The position numbers and the translations under genes are program-made. Positions 51,879-59,847 of a DNA stretch of 64,000 nt are shown here, one piece after another. The DNA comes from Bacillota bacterium. GTDB taxonomy: Bacteria; Bacillota_A; Clostridia; Lachnospirales; Lachnospiraceae. The first letter of the stretch is position 1, and the number at the start of each line of letters is the position of its first letter. The DNA lies in the NCBI GenBank assembly GCA_023407175.1, contig JAEYMU010000048.1, positions 7,556-71,555 on the forward strand, in the 5' to 3' direction. The notes beneath the pieces are model-generated. The model did no database searches and had not been told where the DNA came from. It saw nothing but the letters and a program-made list of their open reading frames with translations.

Positions 51879-52057
51879 AGAAGTATCATAGCAGCATGCT
51901 ACCCGTTTGTCAGGGAGCTAAACTTTTTATTAAGGTGCCTTGCCTTATTTGCAACTTCCTGGGGTTGTCTGGCGTCATACTTGACAGGTCCTGCGGTAGA
52001 TGCAACAATGAAAAAAACCAATAAATGGTGGCACCCACGCCGGTGAAAGGAGACGCC

Positions 52058-54166
52058 ATGCGCAGCAAAGCGCTTCAAGCAGTTATATTGGCAGCACTTG
52101 CCCTTGCGGTCGTTATCCTTGCGATCGTGCTCTTCGGCGGATACACGGGCATTTCCGACATGTTCACGCAGATTTTCAAGGGAAGAGAAATTGTTCCGCC
52201 GGAAGAGGTTTTTCAACAGTATACGGCCTATATTGAAGAAGGCCGGTATGCGGACATGTACGCCATGCTGGATGCAGAGAGTCGGCTTGGCATCACGCAG
52301 GATGAGTTTATCGCAAGAAATCAGAACATATACGAGGGCATAGGCGCCGCCAATATCGCAGCCGCACCGGGGGAGTTTGATAAAGAAACGTCGACGCTGC
52401 CATACGACTTCTCAATGGGTACCTCAGCGGGGCAAATCGCTTTTTCCAATACCATATCGTTTGCGTTTGAAAAGGAAGAAGGGGTCTGGGAAATTGTTTG
52501 GGACGACAGCCTGATATTCCCCAACCTTCGGCGGACGGATAAAGTGCGGGTGTCCACGCAAAAAGCAAAGCGCGGGGACATATTCGACCGAAACGGCACG
52601 CTTCTGGCAGGGGAAGGTACCGTAACGTCGGTGGGTCTGGTGCCGGGCAAAATGAACGAGGACCCCGCGGCGGATCTACAAACACTGGCGGCGCTCCTTG
52701 ACCTGCAGGTGGAGGCCATACAGAAAAGCCTTGGCGCTTCCTGGGTCAAAGACGACCTGTTTGTGCCCATACGCAGGCTGAAAAAAGCCTATCAGGCGGA
52801 AACGGGTACCTGGGAGGTTGCGGATACTGAGCTGGAGGGGGCACTTTTAGAAATCCCCGGCGTCATGATCTCAAACGAGAATAGCCGCGTTTATCCCTTG
52901 GGCGAAAAGGCCGCGCATCTTGTGGGCTATGTGCAGGCCATTACCGCGGAAGAGTTGGATACGAAAAAAACGGAAGGGTACACGGGCCAGAGCCTCATCG
53001 GCAAGGTGGGTCTGGAAGCATTGTATGAAGACCGGCTCCGGGCACGGGACGGCATAAAGATCTATATTGAGGACGAATACGGAAAAGAAAAGGAAGTGCT
53101 AAGAACTACAGAGGCGAGGGATGGGGAGAACATCATCTGCACAATCGACTCTAAAGTCCAGACCGCGCTCTACGATCAATTCCGTGAGGACAAAAGCTGC
53201 TCCGTAGCCATGGACCCATGGACGGGTGAGGTATTGGCGCTTGTGAGCACCCCGGCGTATAACAACAACGACTTTGTGGTCGGTTTTACAAAAAGCGCAT
53301 GGGACGCGCTGCTTGCGGATGAAGATCTACCCATGTACAACCGTTTCCGTAAAACATGGGTGCCGGGCTCGTCCTTCAAGCCCGTGACCGCCGCCATAGG
53401 ACTTACGACGGGCGCGTTCACGCAGACGGAAAACTTCGGCTACAGCGGCACAAGCTGGCAAAAGGACGCAAGCTGGGGCGATTATTCTGTGACCACGCTG
53501 CATACCTACGGGGAAGACGTTTCCCTGAAAAACGCGCTGATCTATTCCGACAACATCTATTTTGCGAAGGCGGCGCTCAAGATCGGCGCGGATACTCTGA
53601 TACAGCAGCTGCAGAGGATAGGCTTTGACCAGACGCCGCCGTTCGATATCATCATGACCGCCTCGCAGTATGCCAACCAAGGTGCAATCGCTTCCGAAAT
53701 CCAGTTGGCCGACAGCGGATACGGACAGGGCGAGGTGTTAGTAAACCCCCTGCACCTTGCAGCGATCTACTCCGCTTTTGTCAACGACGGCAGCATGATG
53801 CGTCCATATCTCCTCTATAGTGAAAACGCAGCGCCAACCTACTGGGTGGACGGCGTGTTTTCCGCCGAGGCCGCGAACGCCGTTTCGGATGCGCTGGCCG
53901 GGGTAATCAGTTCCCCGAACGGAACGGGGCACGCCGCCTATATGGAGGGACTGTCTCTTGCGGGCAAGACGGGTACCGCCGAAATCAAGGCGACGAAGGA
54001 TGATACGACAGGAACGGAACTGGGCTGGTTCGTGGTGTTCCCAACCGAGCGTAATGCCGCAAACTCCGTCATGATCGTGAGCATGGTGGAAGATGTAAAG
54101 GAGCGAGGCGGCAGCGGCTATGTGGTCGGAAAGGTGAGAGGGGTCCTGGAGGAATTGTTCCGGTAG
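52058..54166 (+). CDS. Class B penicillin-binding protein with MecA-like N-terminal domain
   Basis: 702 aa from the ATG after AAAGGAGACGCC. An N-terminal anchor (VILAALALAVVILAIVLF) is followed by an NTF2-like MecA_N domain (EEVFQQYTAYIEEGRYADMYAMLDAESRLGITQDEFIARNQNIYE), the dimerisation domain (KRGDIFDRNGTLLAGEG) and the transpeptidase. Active-site motifs: S438-S-F-K (PGSSFKPVTA), S497-D-N, K637-TGT. Family members are D,D-transpeptidases, and MecA-type domain order is linked to low beta-lactam affinity. It is the only large plus-strand gene among minus-strand single genes. Confidence 0.9.
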   Translation: MRSKALQAVILAALALAVVILAIVLFGGYTGISDMFTQIFKGREIVPPEEVFQQYTAYIEEGRYADMYAMLDAESRLGITQDEFIARNQNIYEGIGAANIAAAPGEFDKETSTLPYDFSMGTSAGQIAFSNTISFAFEKEEGVWEIVWDDSLIFPNLRRTDKVRVSTQKAKRGDIFDRNGTLLAGEGTVTSVGLVPGKMNEDPAADLQTLAALLDLQVEAIQKSLGASWVKDDLFVPIRRLKKAYQAETGTWEVADTELEGALLEIPGVMISNENSRVYPLGEKAAHLVGYVQAITAEELDTKKTEGYTGQSLIGKVGLEALYEDRLRARDGIKIYIEDEYGKEKEVLRTTEARDGENIICTIDSKVQTALYDQFREDKSCSVAMDPWTGEVLALVSTPAYNNNDFVVGFTKSAWDALLADEDLPMYNRFRKTWVPGSSFKPVTAAIGLTTGAFTQTENFGYSGTSWQKDASWGDYSVTTLHTYGEDVSLKNALIYSDNIYFAKAALKIGADTLIQQLQRIGFDQTPPFDIIMTASQYANQGAIASEIQLADSGYGQGEVLVNPLHLAAIYSAFVNDGSMMRPYLLYSENAAPTYWVDGVFSAEAANAVSDALAGVISSPNGTGHAAYMEGLSLAGKTGTAEIKATKDDTTGTELGWFVVFPTERNAANSVMIVSMVEDVKERGGSGYVVGKVRGVLEELFR

Positions 54167-54189
54167 CTCCAAGTTGGGGAAGCCCTTTT

Positions 54190-54744
54190 TTACAACTCCG
54201 CTATGACCCGGCAGGGCAACCCCGTCAGTTCCGCATAGTTCATGGGGTATGTATTTGCCGTAAAGCTTCCGTCCCCCCGCGCAAGCACTTGCTGCAGGTT
54301 GCAGAGGTTTTCAATAATAAATGCGCCCCTGTCCGCGCAATACTGGTCCTTTAAAGGATGCACCGGATCTCTGCGTATTCCCGCAAAGTCGATACCGATC
54401 ATGGACACTCCCTTATCAAGGAGGCGGTCGATCAGTTCGTCCGACAGCTGTGGGTGTTCGCCAAAATACAGCTCTCCGCCGTATCCCATCTTTTCGATAA
54501 ATCCCGTATAGAACGCTACGAACATATTGGCGGACACTCTGTTTAAATCAATATCTTCGGATGTAATATCCCGGTCTACAACCCGGCTCACATCAAATAC
54601 GATTGCTTCCCGCTTCGTAAACTCCAGCGGGAATTCCTTGTTCATGACGTCAAAATGTGTTCCGAGATGGCCGTTCAGACTTCTCTCATGGCCCGCATCC
54701 GCTCTCATCTTGGGCGTGACTTTCAAAGTAATATCAACCAGCAT
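54190..54744 (-). CDS. Cyclase/kynurenine formamidase-like hydrolase
   Basis: 184 aa from the ATG 7 nt after GGAGG. LNGHLGTHFDV is the HxGTHxD metal-binding motif of the cyclase family (Pfam Cyclase). IGIDFAGIRRD and FIIENLCNL match later conserved parts. Members hydrolyse formylkynurenine and related amides; the specific substrate is unknown. Confidence 0.75.
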   Translation of the reverse strand: MLVDITLKVTPKMRADAGHERSLNGHLGTHFDVMNKEFPLEFTKREAIVFDVSRVVDRDITSEDIDLNRVSANMFVAFYTGFIEKMGYGGELYFGEHPQLSDELIDRLLDKGVSMIGIDFAGIRRDPVHPLKDQYCADRGAFIIENLCNLQQVLARGDGSFTANTYPMNYAELTGLPCRVIAEL

Positions 54745-54764
54745 GCTCATTCCTCCGGTATGCT

Positions 54765-55337
54765 TTATTTGGAAAAGTCATGCTGAAAATCGTCTTTCAG
54801 CAATCCAAACAGTATTTCGTTGAGATATCTTCCGCCTGAATAAACCATAGCTTTCCGGACGCCCTCCTGCTTGCAGCCCAACTTCTTCAGCATGGCCTGG
54901 GACGCCAGGTTGTTTTCAAGGGTGCTTCCGTAATACTTATTGAGCCTTCGCTCAAAGAACGCGTAATTCAGGACAATGCGCATGGCCGCCGTGCCATAGC
55001 CCCTTCCCCGAAAGTCCCTGTCTATCTGCATTCCAATGGAGAATGTGCCGTTTCTTTCATCGATGCTGTTTAAATTGATTCCGCCGACATTCCAGCCGTC
55101 CAGGGTTTCAATCGTAAACATGATCCTGCCGCTGTCGGGATTGAAATTTGCATATCGGTTGGTTGCGTCTTTTGCCTCGGCTTCCGTAGGCGGCAATTCG
55201 ACCTCATACTGCAGCAGCAGCCTTGCCGGTGTGTCGAACCTGTTATAATGATGCATCTCCCAGTCGCTCTCAGCGGATGCCCTTAGCCGTACCAAATCAT
55301 TTTGCCAAAAATAAGTGCTGTAATCGATCTCTCTCAT
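54765..55337 (-). CDS. GNAT acetyltransferase (RimJ/RimL-like)
   Basis: 190 aa from ATG MREIDYSTYFWQNDLVRLR. The acetyl-CoA site is in FSIGMQIDRDFRGRGYGTAAMRIVLNYAF (RGRGYGT). YYGSTLENNLASQAMLKKLGCKQEGVRKAMVYSGGRYLNEILFGLL is the RimJ-like C-terminus. It probably N-acetylates a protein or small molecule. Confidence 0.85.
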   Translation of the reverse strand: MREIDYSTYFWQNDLVRLRASAESDWEMHHYNRFDTPARLLLQYEVELPPTEAEAKDATNRYANFNPDSGRIMFTIETLDGWNVGGINLNSIDERNGTFSIGMQIDRDFRGRGYGTAAMRIVLNYAFFERRLNKYYGSTLENNLASQAMLKKLGCKQEGVRKAMVYSGGRYLNEILFGLLKDDFQHDFSK

Positions 55338-55474
55338 GTATCTCACGCCTTTTTGGTTATCTATGCACAGGACACCCAAAGGGCGGCCGGTGCATGCCTA
55401 CTTCTTGCTGTTTCGTAATTATCACCAGCATGCCTGAGAAATGGGCAATAAGATGTGACGCTATGGATGCCGTA

Positions 55475-55912
55475 TTATTGTCCGGCAGGCTTCTTTTTTA
55501 TCTTCACAAATTCTAAAACATCGTTAAGTTCATCCGGATCTATGACCCTGTAATGAATCCAGCCGCCTTGCTCGCCGCAAGGATAGCGGCCCTGCCATAA
55601 TTCTTTCGCTTTTTGCGACAAACCAGGCAGAACTTGTTCAACTTTGGGAACACAATTGTCACCGAGCTGCAATGTTACGGTAAACGCACCGGATTCAAAA
55701 AACACATAGCAAATATGGCTCGACTTATGGCTATACTTATATCCCCAACCGTAATGGCCGCCGAACGGGAATTTCATCTCCCTAGAAAGGTGGTAGTTAT
55801 TGCTTAAGAAATTTTCAAGCTGCAATAGGACGGCATAATTTTTTGCACCGATAAATGCTCCGACAAAATCGGCTGCAGGAGGATTATTTTTATCAAGCAA
55901 GCGTTCATACAT
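55475..55912 (-). CDS. DUF3788 family protein
   Basis: 145 aa. FPFGGHYGWGYKYSHKSSHICYVFFESGAFTVTLQLG and CGEQGGWIHYRVIDPDELNDVLEFVKIKKKP are DUF3788 hallmarks; function unknown. Its start overlaps the end of the GyrI-like gene by 8 nt. Confidence 0.8.
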   Translation of the reverse strand: MYERLLDKNNPPAADFVGAFIGAKNYAVLLQLENFLSNNYHLSREMKFPFGGHYGWGYKYSHKSSHICYVFFESGAFTVTLQLGDNCVPKVEQVLPGLSQKAKELWQGRYPCGEQGGWIHYRVIDPDELNDVLEFVKIKKKPAGQ

Positions 55913-56374
55913 CGGTTTTCACCACAGGAACCCATAACTCAAACTCACCGCAAACGCTATCGGGATAGTATTCAAAGTAGAGGTTATGTTCGTCGTTGAT
56001 CTCGAGCCCGGCTTTGGGAATTTGATGATAAAAAAATTCGGCCCAGGCCTTAATGATATCTTCTCCTTGCGAAAAGCGTGCCATAGCATATGTTGCTTTG
56101 GGGACTTTCATTAGAACAGCGCTTTCGGGAATGGTATTCTCCTGCGCTACCTCTATCCCCAGTAAATAGCAGTACCGTTCATGGCCCTGAATATACCGGA
56201 TTAATCCATAATATCCTTTTTTGCTGCCATCCAGGTCCATTAAAACCGCTTCTTTTTTATTGTGAAAAAATCATCATATAGAGCCGAAATGTCCTTATCG
56301 TTGTGTGTCAAAGTTGTTTCTACTGAAAAACCGCATACCAAAAAAGTTTCTTTTTCTATAATACTAATTTCCAT
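55905..56374 (-). pseudogene. Frameshifted GyrI-like small-molecule-binding protein
   Basis: The first frame (56374-56240) begins MEISIIEKETFLVCGFSVETTLTHNDKDISALYDDFF and then stops. The second frame (open to 55905) carries HNKKEAVLMDLDGSKKGYYGLIRYIQG continuing to YYPDSVCGEFELWVPV. Together they form a complete AraC-effector/GyrI-like domain of about 155 aa. The break is at an A6/T6 run near 56264-56269, so either a real mutation or a homopolymer sequencing error. Confidence 0.7.
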
Positions 56375-56736
56375 GCGCCCACCTCAATGGCATTTTCTAA
56401 TAAAGCTATTCTATTGGCATGACGACTGTATGTTTATATTATAAAACAAAAACAGGAAGAAATGGGATTTTATTTAATTATCGACAGGCTTTTCTTTTGC
56501 TCCGCATGGCGAGTAGGTTCAGGTTTTCCGCATCATTAAAGATAGAACAATGCTTTTCCCAACTGCCAATATGGCAAACCCAACAAGCTATTGATTGATC
56601 AATAGCGCAATCATGCGCCAACCCCGCATCGAATGGCACGCGATATCCAATACAAAAAGCGCCCCAATGGGCGCCTATATTAAGAAGCAGCTAATAAAAG
56701 ATGACCTAATTAGCCGATATTTTCTTGATCGGCATA
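56375..56736. other. 362-nt gap with hairpin and degenerate cassette motif
   Basis: No gene is seen. GCGCCCCAATGGGCGC forms a hairpin at 56659-56674, followed by TTAAGAAGCAGCTAATAAA, a degenerate form of the TGAGAAGTTAGGY motif that follows hairpins at 57485, 58215 and 59767. Confidence 0.4.
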
Positions 56737-56744
56737 TTAGGTCA
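56702..56744 (-). terminator. Terminator overlapping the cupin stop codon
   Basis: TGACCTAAT/ATTAGGTCA outer stem with GCCGAT/ATCGGC inner stem; it includes the TAA of the cupin gene. Confidence 0.65.
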
Positions 56745-57231
56745 ACCGATAAATGATTCTTTTATATTCGGGATATTGTTTCAGCAGATACTCCCTGCTT
56801 AACAATTCAAAGTCTGTGAAATCAAAACCGTGTGTAACCATGCAGCCAGCCAAACTGTATCCGGCGCCATCCGGAGCGGAACCGAAGATCGTTCCACCCG
56901 GGACAAGCACTTGCGGCCTTTCACCATTACAAAGGTTTAGTCCCAGTTTTTTTATGACCAGTTTCCCGTCTCTCCCGATGCAGAATATCATTACGGGACG
57001 GCCGACATGATAATACCAGAGCTCGTCTGAGAGTAACCGGTGAAATCGAGAGACCTGGCCGTTATTTAATAAAAAATATATGCTGGTTGCAAGGGGCCTT
57101 CTGCCGTCAAAACTGACGGAAAGTTCCCTATCCGAAATGGTCTCCCTGCTTTCATAACTGACTCTGTAATATCCCCCTTCAGGATGTTCCTGAAGCTTAA
57201 GTCCTTTTATCCAGTATTCTGCCGTATACAT
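56737..57231 (-). CDS. DUF985 cupin protein
   Basis: 164 aa. LKLQEHPEGGYYRVSYESRE, TSIYFLLNNGQVSRFHRLLSDELWYYHVGRPV, then VLVPGGTIFGSAPDGAGYSLAGCMVTHGFDFTDFELLSREYLLKQYPEY is the complete DUF985 signature. Possibly a sugar-binding or epimerase-like cupin; the substrate is unknown. Confidence 0.85.
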   Translation of the reverse strand: MYTAEYWIKGLKLQEHPEGGYYRVSYESRETISDRELSVSFDGRRPLATSIYFLLNNGQVSRFHRLLSDELWYYHVGRPVMIFCIGRDGKLVIKKLGLNLCNGERPQVLVPGGTIFGSAPDGAGYSLAGCMVTHGFDFTDFELLSREYLLKQYPEYKRIIYRLT

Positions 57232-57562
57232 ATTTTTGATCCTTTCAGAAAATCGAGAATGTTACATTGTATACTATGCAACTTGCTTGAATTTGTGGTT
57301 TAAAACCCTCCGGTTCCCTTTCATGCTCCTTCATGCTTTCCTGCTTCCGGCAACAAAAAAAGGTGATAAACCTAGATTTCTTTAAAACAGGGTCATCCAT
57401 TGGGGCGACTTCTTTACGCGGCTTCAAATTCCACAAAATATGTCTGGCAACAGAATGGGCACCCCACAGGGGCGCCCATTCTGTTGAGAGTTAGGTAAAA
57501 AGAATACCGGCGGGTTTAAATTGTTTACGCAATAAATCTTTTATGCTTATTCCAATTGATGA
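57232..57562. other. 331-nt gap with 39-bp inverted repeat and cassette motif
   Basis: Inverted repeat 57448-57486 (CAACAGAATGGGC and its complement around CCCC-ACA-GGGG) is followed at once by TGAGAGTTAGGT (57485-57496). No supported gene; a 63-codon frame at 57245-57436 has no family match. Confidence 0.5.
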
Positions 57563-58126
57563 TTAAGAGTTATAATTTCTAAGTTTTTGGTTGAGCTTTC
57601 TGTATATTTCCTGCATCCAGGGTTCGCTTGACGCCGAAACGGCCTCCTCAATCCCCATCCATTTTACCCCGCTAATTTCATCGGGCTTTGTAACAAGCGC
57701 CTCATCCTCAAACGCTTTCAATAAAAATGTAATGTTCAAATGCAGATGAGATGATACGTATTTCCCCCTTTTTACATGTCCATCTACGGTTATGATCTCC
57801 AGCGAGAAAATGTCATCTGTCACCGGAACAACTTTTGTGATGCCCGTTTCCTCCTGAGTCTCACGTATTGCGACTGAAAGGAGATTCTCCTCCCCATCTG
57901 CATGGCCGCCTGTCCAGGCCCATGACTTATATATATTATGATATATCATCAATAACTTATTTTCACTGGGATTTATCACCCAAGCGGAAGCAGTAAAATG
58001 TGCAATCTCATTGCTTCTTGTTAAAACATCATGATTATGATCTATATATTCCAACATGATCCTTTTGTCGTTTTCTTCCTGCTCATTGTAAGCGATATAC
58101 TCCTGTATCTGTTTTTTTAAAATCAT
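57563..58126 (-). CDS. NUDIX hydrolase
   Basis: 187 aa from the ATG 8 nt after GGGAG. The Nudix box is intact: GGHADGEENLLSVAIRETQEETGI (G-x5-E-x7-RE-x2-EE-x-G). WAWTGGHAD and VSSHLHLNITFLLKAFEDEALVTKPDEISGVKWMGIEEA are typical flanks. It hydrolyses a nucleoside diphosphate derivative; the substrate is unknown. Confidence 0.88.
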   Translation of the reverse strand: MILKKQIQEYIAYNEQEENDKRIMLEYIDHNHDVLTRSNEIAHFTASAWVINPSENKLLMIYHNIYKSWAWTGGHADGEENLLSVAIRETQEETGITKVVPVTDDIFSLEIITVDGHVKRGKYVSSHLHLNITFLLKAFEDEALVTKPDEISGVKWMGIEEAVSASSEPWMQEIYRKLNQKLRNYNS

Positions 58127-58244
58127 TCGTTTTTCTCCCATTAAGGCTATTTCAATAAATTCGCAATATAAACGCTACTTGCTCGCTTCCGAACACACCC
58201 TATGGGTGATCTGCTGAGAAGTTAGGCGATGTATGTCCCGGCCG

Positions 58245-58649
58245 TTACTTTCTTATTTCCATCCATTTTTCGGGCTCTGAAACAGGAGCAAATCCAACGA
58301 TCTCGTACAATTCGTTTGCCGCACTCACCATTGATATACGTCTTTTAAAGAATCGTGCGATAAAATGTAAGCCAGCATTCTTTTGGCTATTCCATTATGT
58401 CTGAAAGCATCATCGACATATACATCCGCTATATAAGCAAATCTTGTTTTATCTGATATTACCCTTGCGTACCCAATTTGAAGGGTTCTCATGGAATGCT
58501 CCAACAACCAAAGCGGAATTGCAGGCGCCTCGTTTCACCTCTTCAATTCCGATCCCTGTGCTCCATTTCGCCTGGGATAACATTTGAGTTACTTTTTCAA
58601 AATCCATATTTGCAAAGCCGTCGTATATTTCTATTTTGCTTATTTCCAT
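58245..58649 (-). pseudogene. GNAT acetyltransferase gene broken by two frameshifts
   Basis: Three frames join into one GNAT: MEISKIEIYDGFANMDFEKVTQMLSQAKWSTG (from 58649), then IGYARVISDKTRFAYIADVYVDDAFRHNGIAKRMLAYILSHD (acetyl-CoA motif degenerate, RHNGIAK), then ISMVSAANELYEIVGFAPVSEPEKWMEIRK (stop 58245). Breaks fall near 58500 and 58330. It is decayed or contains sequencing errors. Confidence 0.7.
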
Positions 58650-58701
58650 GGTGGGCCTCACAAAAACATAATTTAACTATAATTGTACCATGAGCATCAT
58701 A

Positions 58702-58747
58702 AAAAGCAAAAGGACTTAGACCACGAGGATTCAAGTCCTTTTGCTTG
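58702..58747. terminator. Hairpin before repeat R0
   Basis: AAAGCAAAAGGACTT/AAGTCCTTTTGCTT arms. The AAAAGGAC/GTCCTTTT core is shared with hairpins at 59734 and 61751, each next to a copy of the tRNA-Ser 3' end. Confidence 0.6.
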
Positions 58748-58760
58748 GTTTTTGATTGCA

Positions 58761-58880
58761 GGAAGAGGAGGGAATTGAGTTGGGGCAGTGGCATCGCCTG
58801 ACCTGCGCTACGCTTGGTAAGTCGGCCTGGGTCCGAAATCCCGGCCGCTAAAATCGCTCCACTGGAGCGATTTCTTTGCA
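58761..58880. repeat. Structured repeat R0 (degenerate)
   Basis: It begins GGAAGAGG-GGAATTGA, like the tRNA-Ser 3' end read on this strand, and then carries the CATCGCC..AAGTCGGCCT..CGAAATCCCGG core. It ends in the 'type B' hairpin AAATCGCTCCA/TGGAGCGATTT. The closing TTCGAATCCC is missing, so the copy is truncated. Confidence 0.65.
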
Positions 58881-58898
58881 AGTTATATACCCATAGCT

Positions 58899-59468
58899 CT
58901 ATTCAACCAGTTTGGTTTGTTTCTTTGGCATAAACCTTCTAAATATTATAACCAATAAGCCAACAACGATTAAAAACATACTTATCATGATAAATAGGCC
59001 TTTTAATTGTGTAAATATACTTGCAATTTTAACGATTTCATTTTGTCGCTGTGGATAGTTTTGTAACAGATTAATTATCATAATATTTTCCGACCAATCT
59101 AAAAGTGTTGCACAAACACCAACAAGACCGATAAGCCATGGCCTTTTTATATTACTTCTTATAGTCTTCAATATAAGAGTTAAAGTAATAAAGTAAAACA
59201 ATCCATAGGATAAAGGGAAGGGAAAATCAAGAGGAACAATAAATTTCATATTGAATGCTCTGCCTTCCTCTCCAAGAGCATCTAAAAGCTCATATGCCTT
59301 ATCCACGGAGTATCCCTGCATTTCCATGTCAAGAATACTATGTCCGCCTGTTATCTCAACTAGTTTTGATAGCCCATAAGGAGAGTAATTAATTAAGAAA
59401 TTCATAAACATAAAAAATGCAAATGAAATAATTACGTTTCTTAAACAAAAAAACTGTTTAATTTTCAT
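58899..59468 (-). CDS. Four-helix membrane protein between repeats R0 and R1
   Basis: 189 aa. Hydrophobic segments: VIISFAFFMFMNFLINYSPYG, FPFPLSYGLFYFITLTLILK, WLIGLVGVCATLLDWSENIMIINLL, and GLFIMISMFLIVVGLLVIIF. A conserved-looking external loop reads SILDMEMQGYSVDKAYELLDALGEEGR. No family named. The gene is AT-rich compared with neighbours and is bracketed by two members of the structured repeat family, like a single-gene cassette. Confidence 0.6.
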   Translation of the reverse strand: MKIKQFFCLRNVIISFAFFMFMNFLINYSPYGLSKLVEITGGHSILDMEMQGYSVDKAYELLDALGEEGRAFNMKFIVPLDFPFPLSYGLFYFITLTLILKTIRSNIKRPWLIGLVGVCATLLDWSENIMIINLLQNYPQRQNEIVKIASIFTQLKGLFIMISMFLIVVGLLVIIFRRFMPKKQTKLVE

Positions 59469-59587
59469 ATAAACTATAAATCCTCCCTAATGCGCTGCAT
59501 ATAAACAATGTATACTTTACCATATAAAGTTAATAAAGGCCAATCTCAACAACAACTTTTTTCGATAAAAACTTCGGCGGAAGAGGT

Positions 59588-59714
59588 GGGATTTGATTTC
59601 GGCCATCGGCATCGCCTTGCTTGTGCTTCGCACTGCGCAAGTCGGCCTAGGCACGAAATCCCGGTGCGGGCAAACGCGTCACTGGCGCGTTTGCTGTTCC
59701 GCCCTTCGAATCCC
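59588..59714. repeat. Structured repeat R1 (127 nt)
   Basis: It is preceded by GGCGGAAGAGGTGGGATT, which equals the tRNA-Ser 3' end as read on this strand. GGGATT..GATTTCG pairs with CGAAATC and the terminal TTCGAATCCC. The middle hairpin TTGC-GTGC-TTC-GCAC-GCAA and the 'type A' hairpin GCAAACGCG/CGCGTTTGC inside GCGG/CCGC are all visible. It is followed by the same spacer and hairpin as R4. Confidence 0.75.
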
Positions 59715-59733
59715 GGCGAATTCATACGCCAAG

Positions 59734-59779
59734 ACAAAAGGACGCCCTCTGGGTGTCCTTTTGTATTGAGAAGTTAGGT
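59734..59779. other. Hairpin plus TGAGAAGTTAGGT motif
   Basis: ACAAAAGGACGCCC-TCT-GGGTGTCCTTTTGT hairpin followed by TGAGAAGTTAGGT (59767-59779), which lies 3' of the minus-strand gene at 59848. Same layout as at 57448-57496 and 58190-58227. Confidence 0.55.
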
Positions 59780-59847
59780 AAATATAGATGCCCCGAAGCT
59801 GCTCTGTCCGGATGGGGGGGGCGTATGTGGGGGAACCGTCAGGATTT

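Noticed and set aside
52308..54172. Several frames of 80-149 codons on the minus strand inside the PBP gene
   Set aside because: They are shadows of GC-rich coding sequence; the plus-strand frame has all transpeptidase motifs.
57245..57436. 63-codon minus-strand frame upstream of the cassette hairpin
   Set aside because: No recognisable domain and no clear ribosome binding site; it lies in the spacer between the NUDIX and cupin genes.
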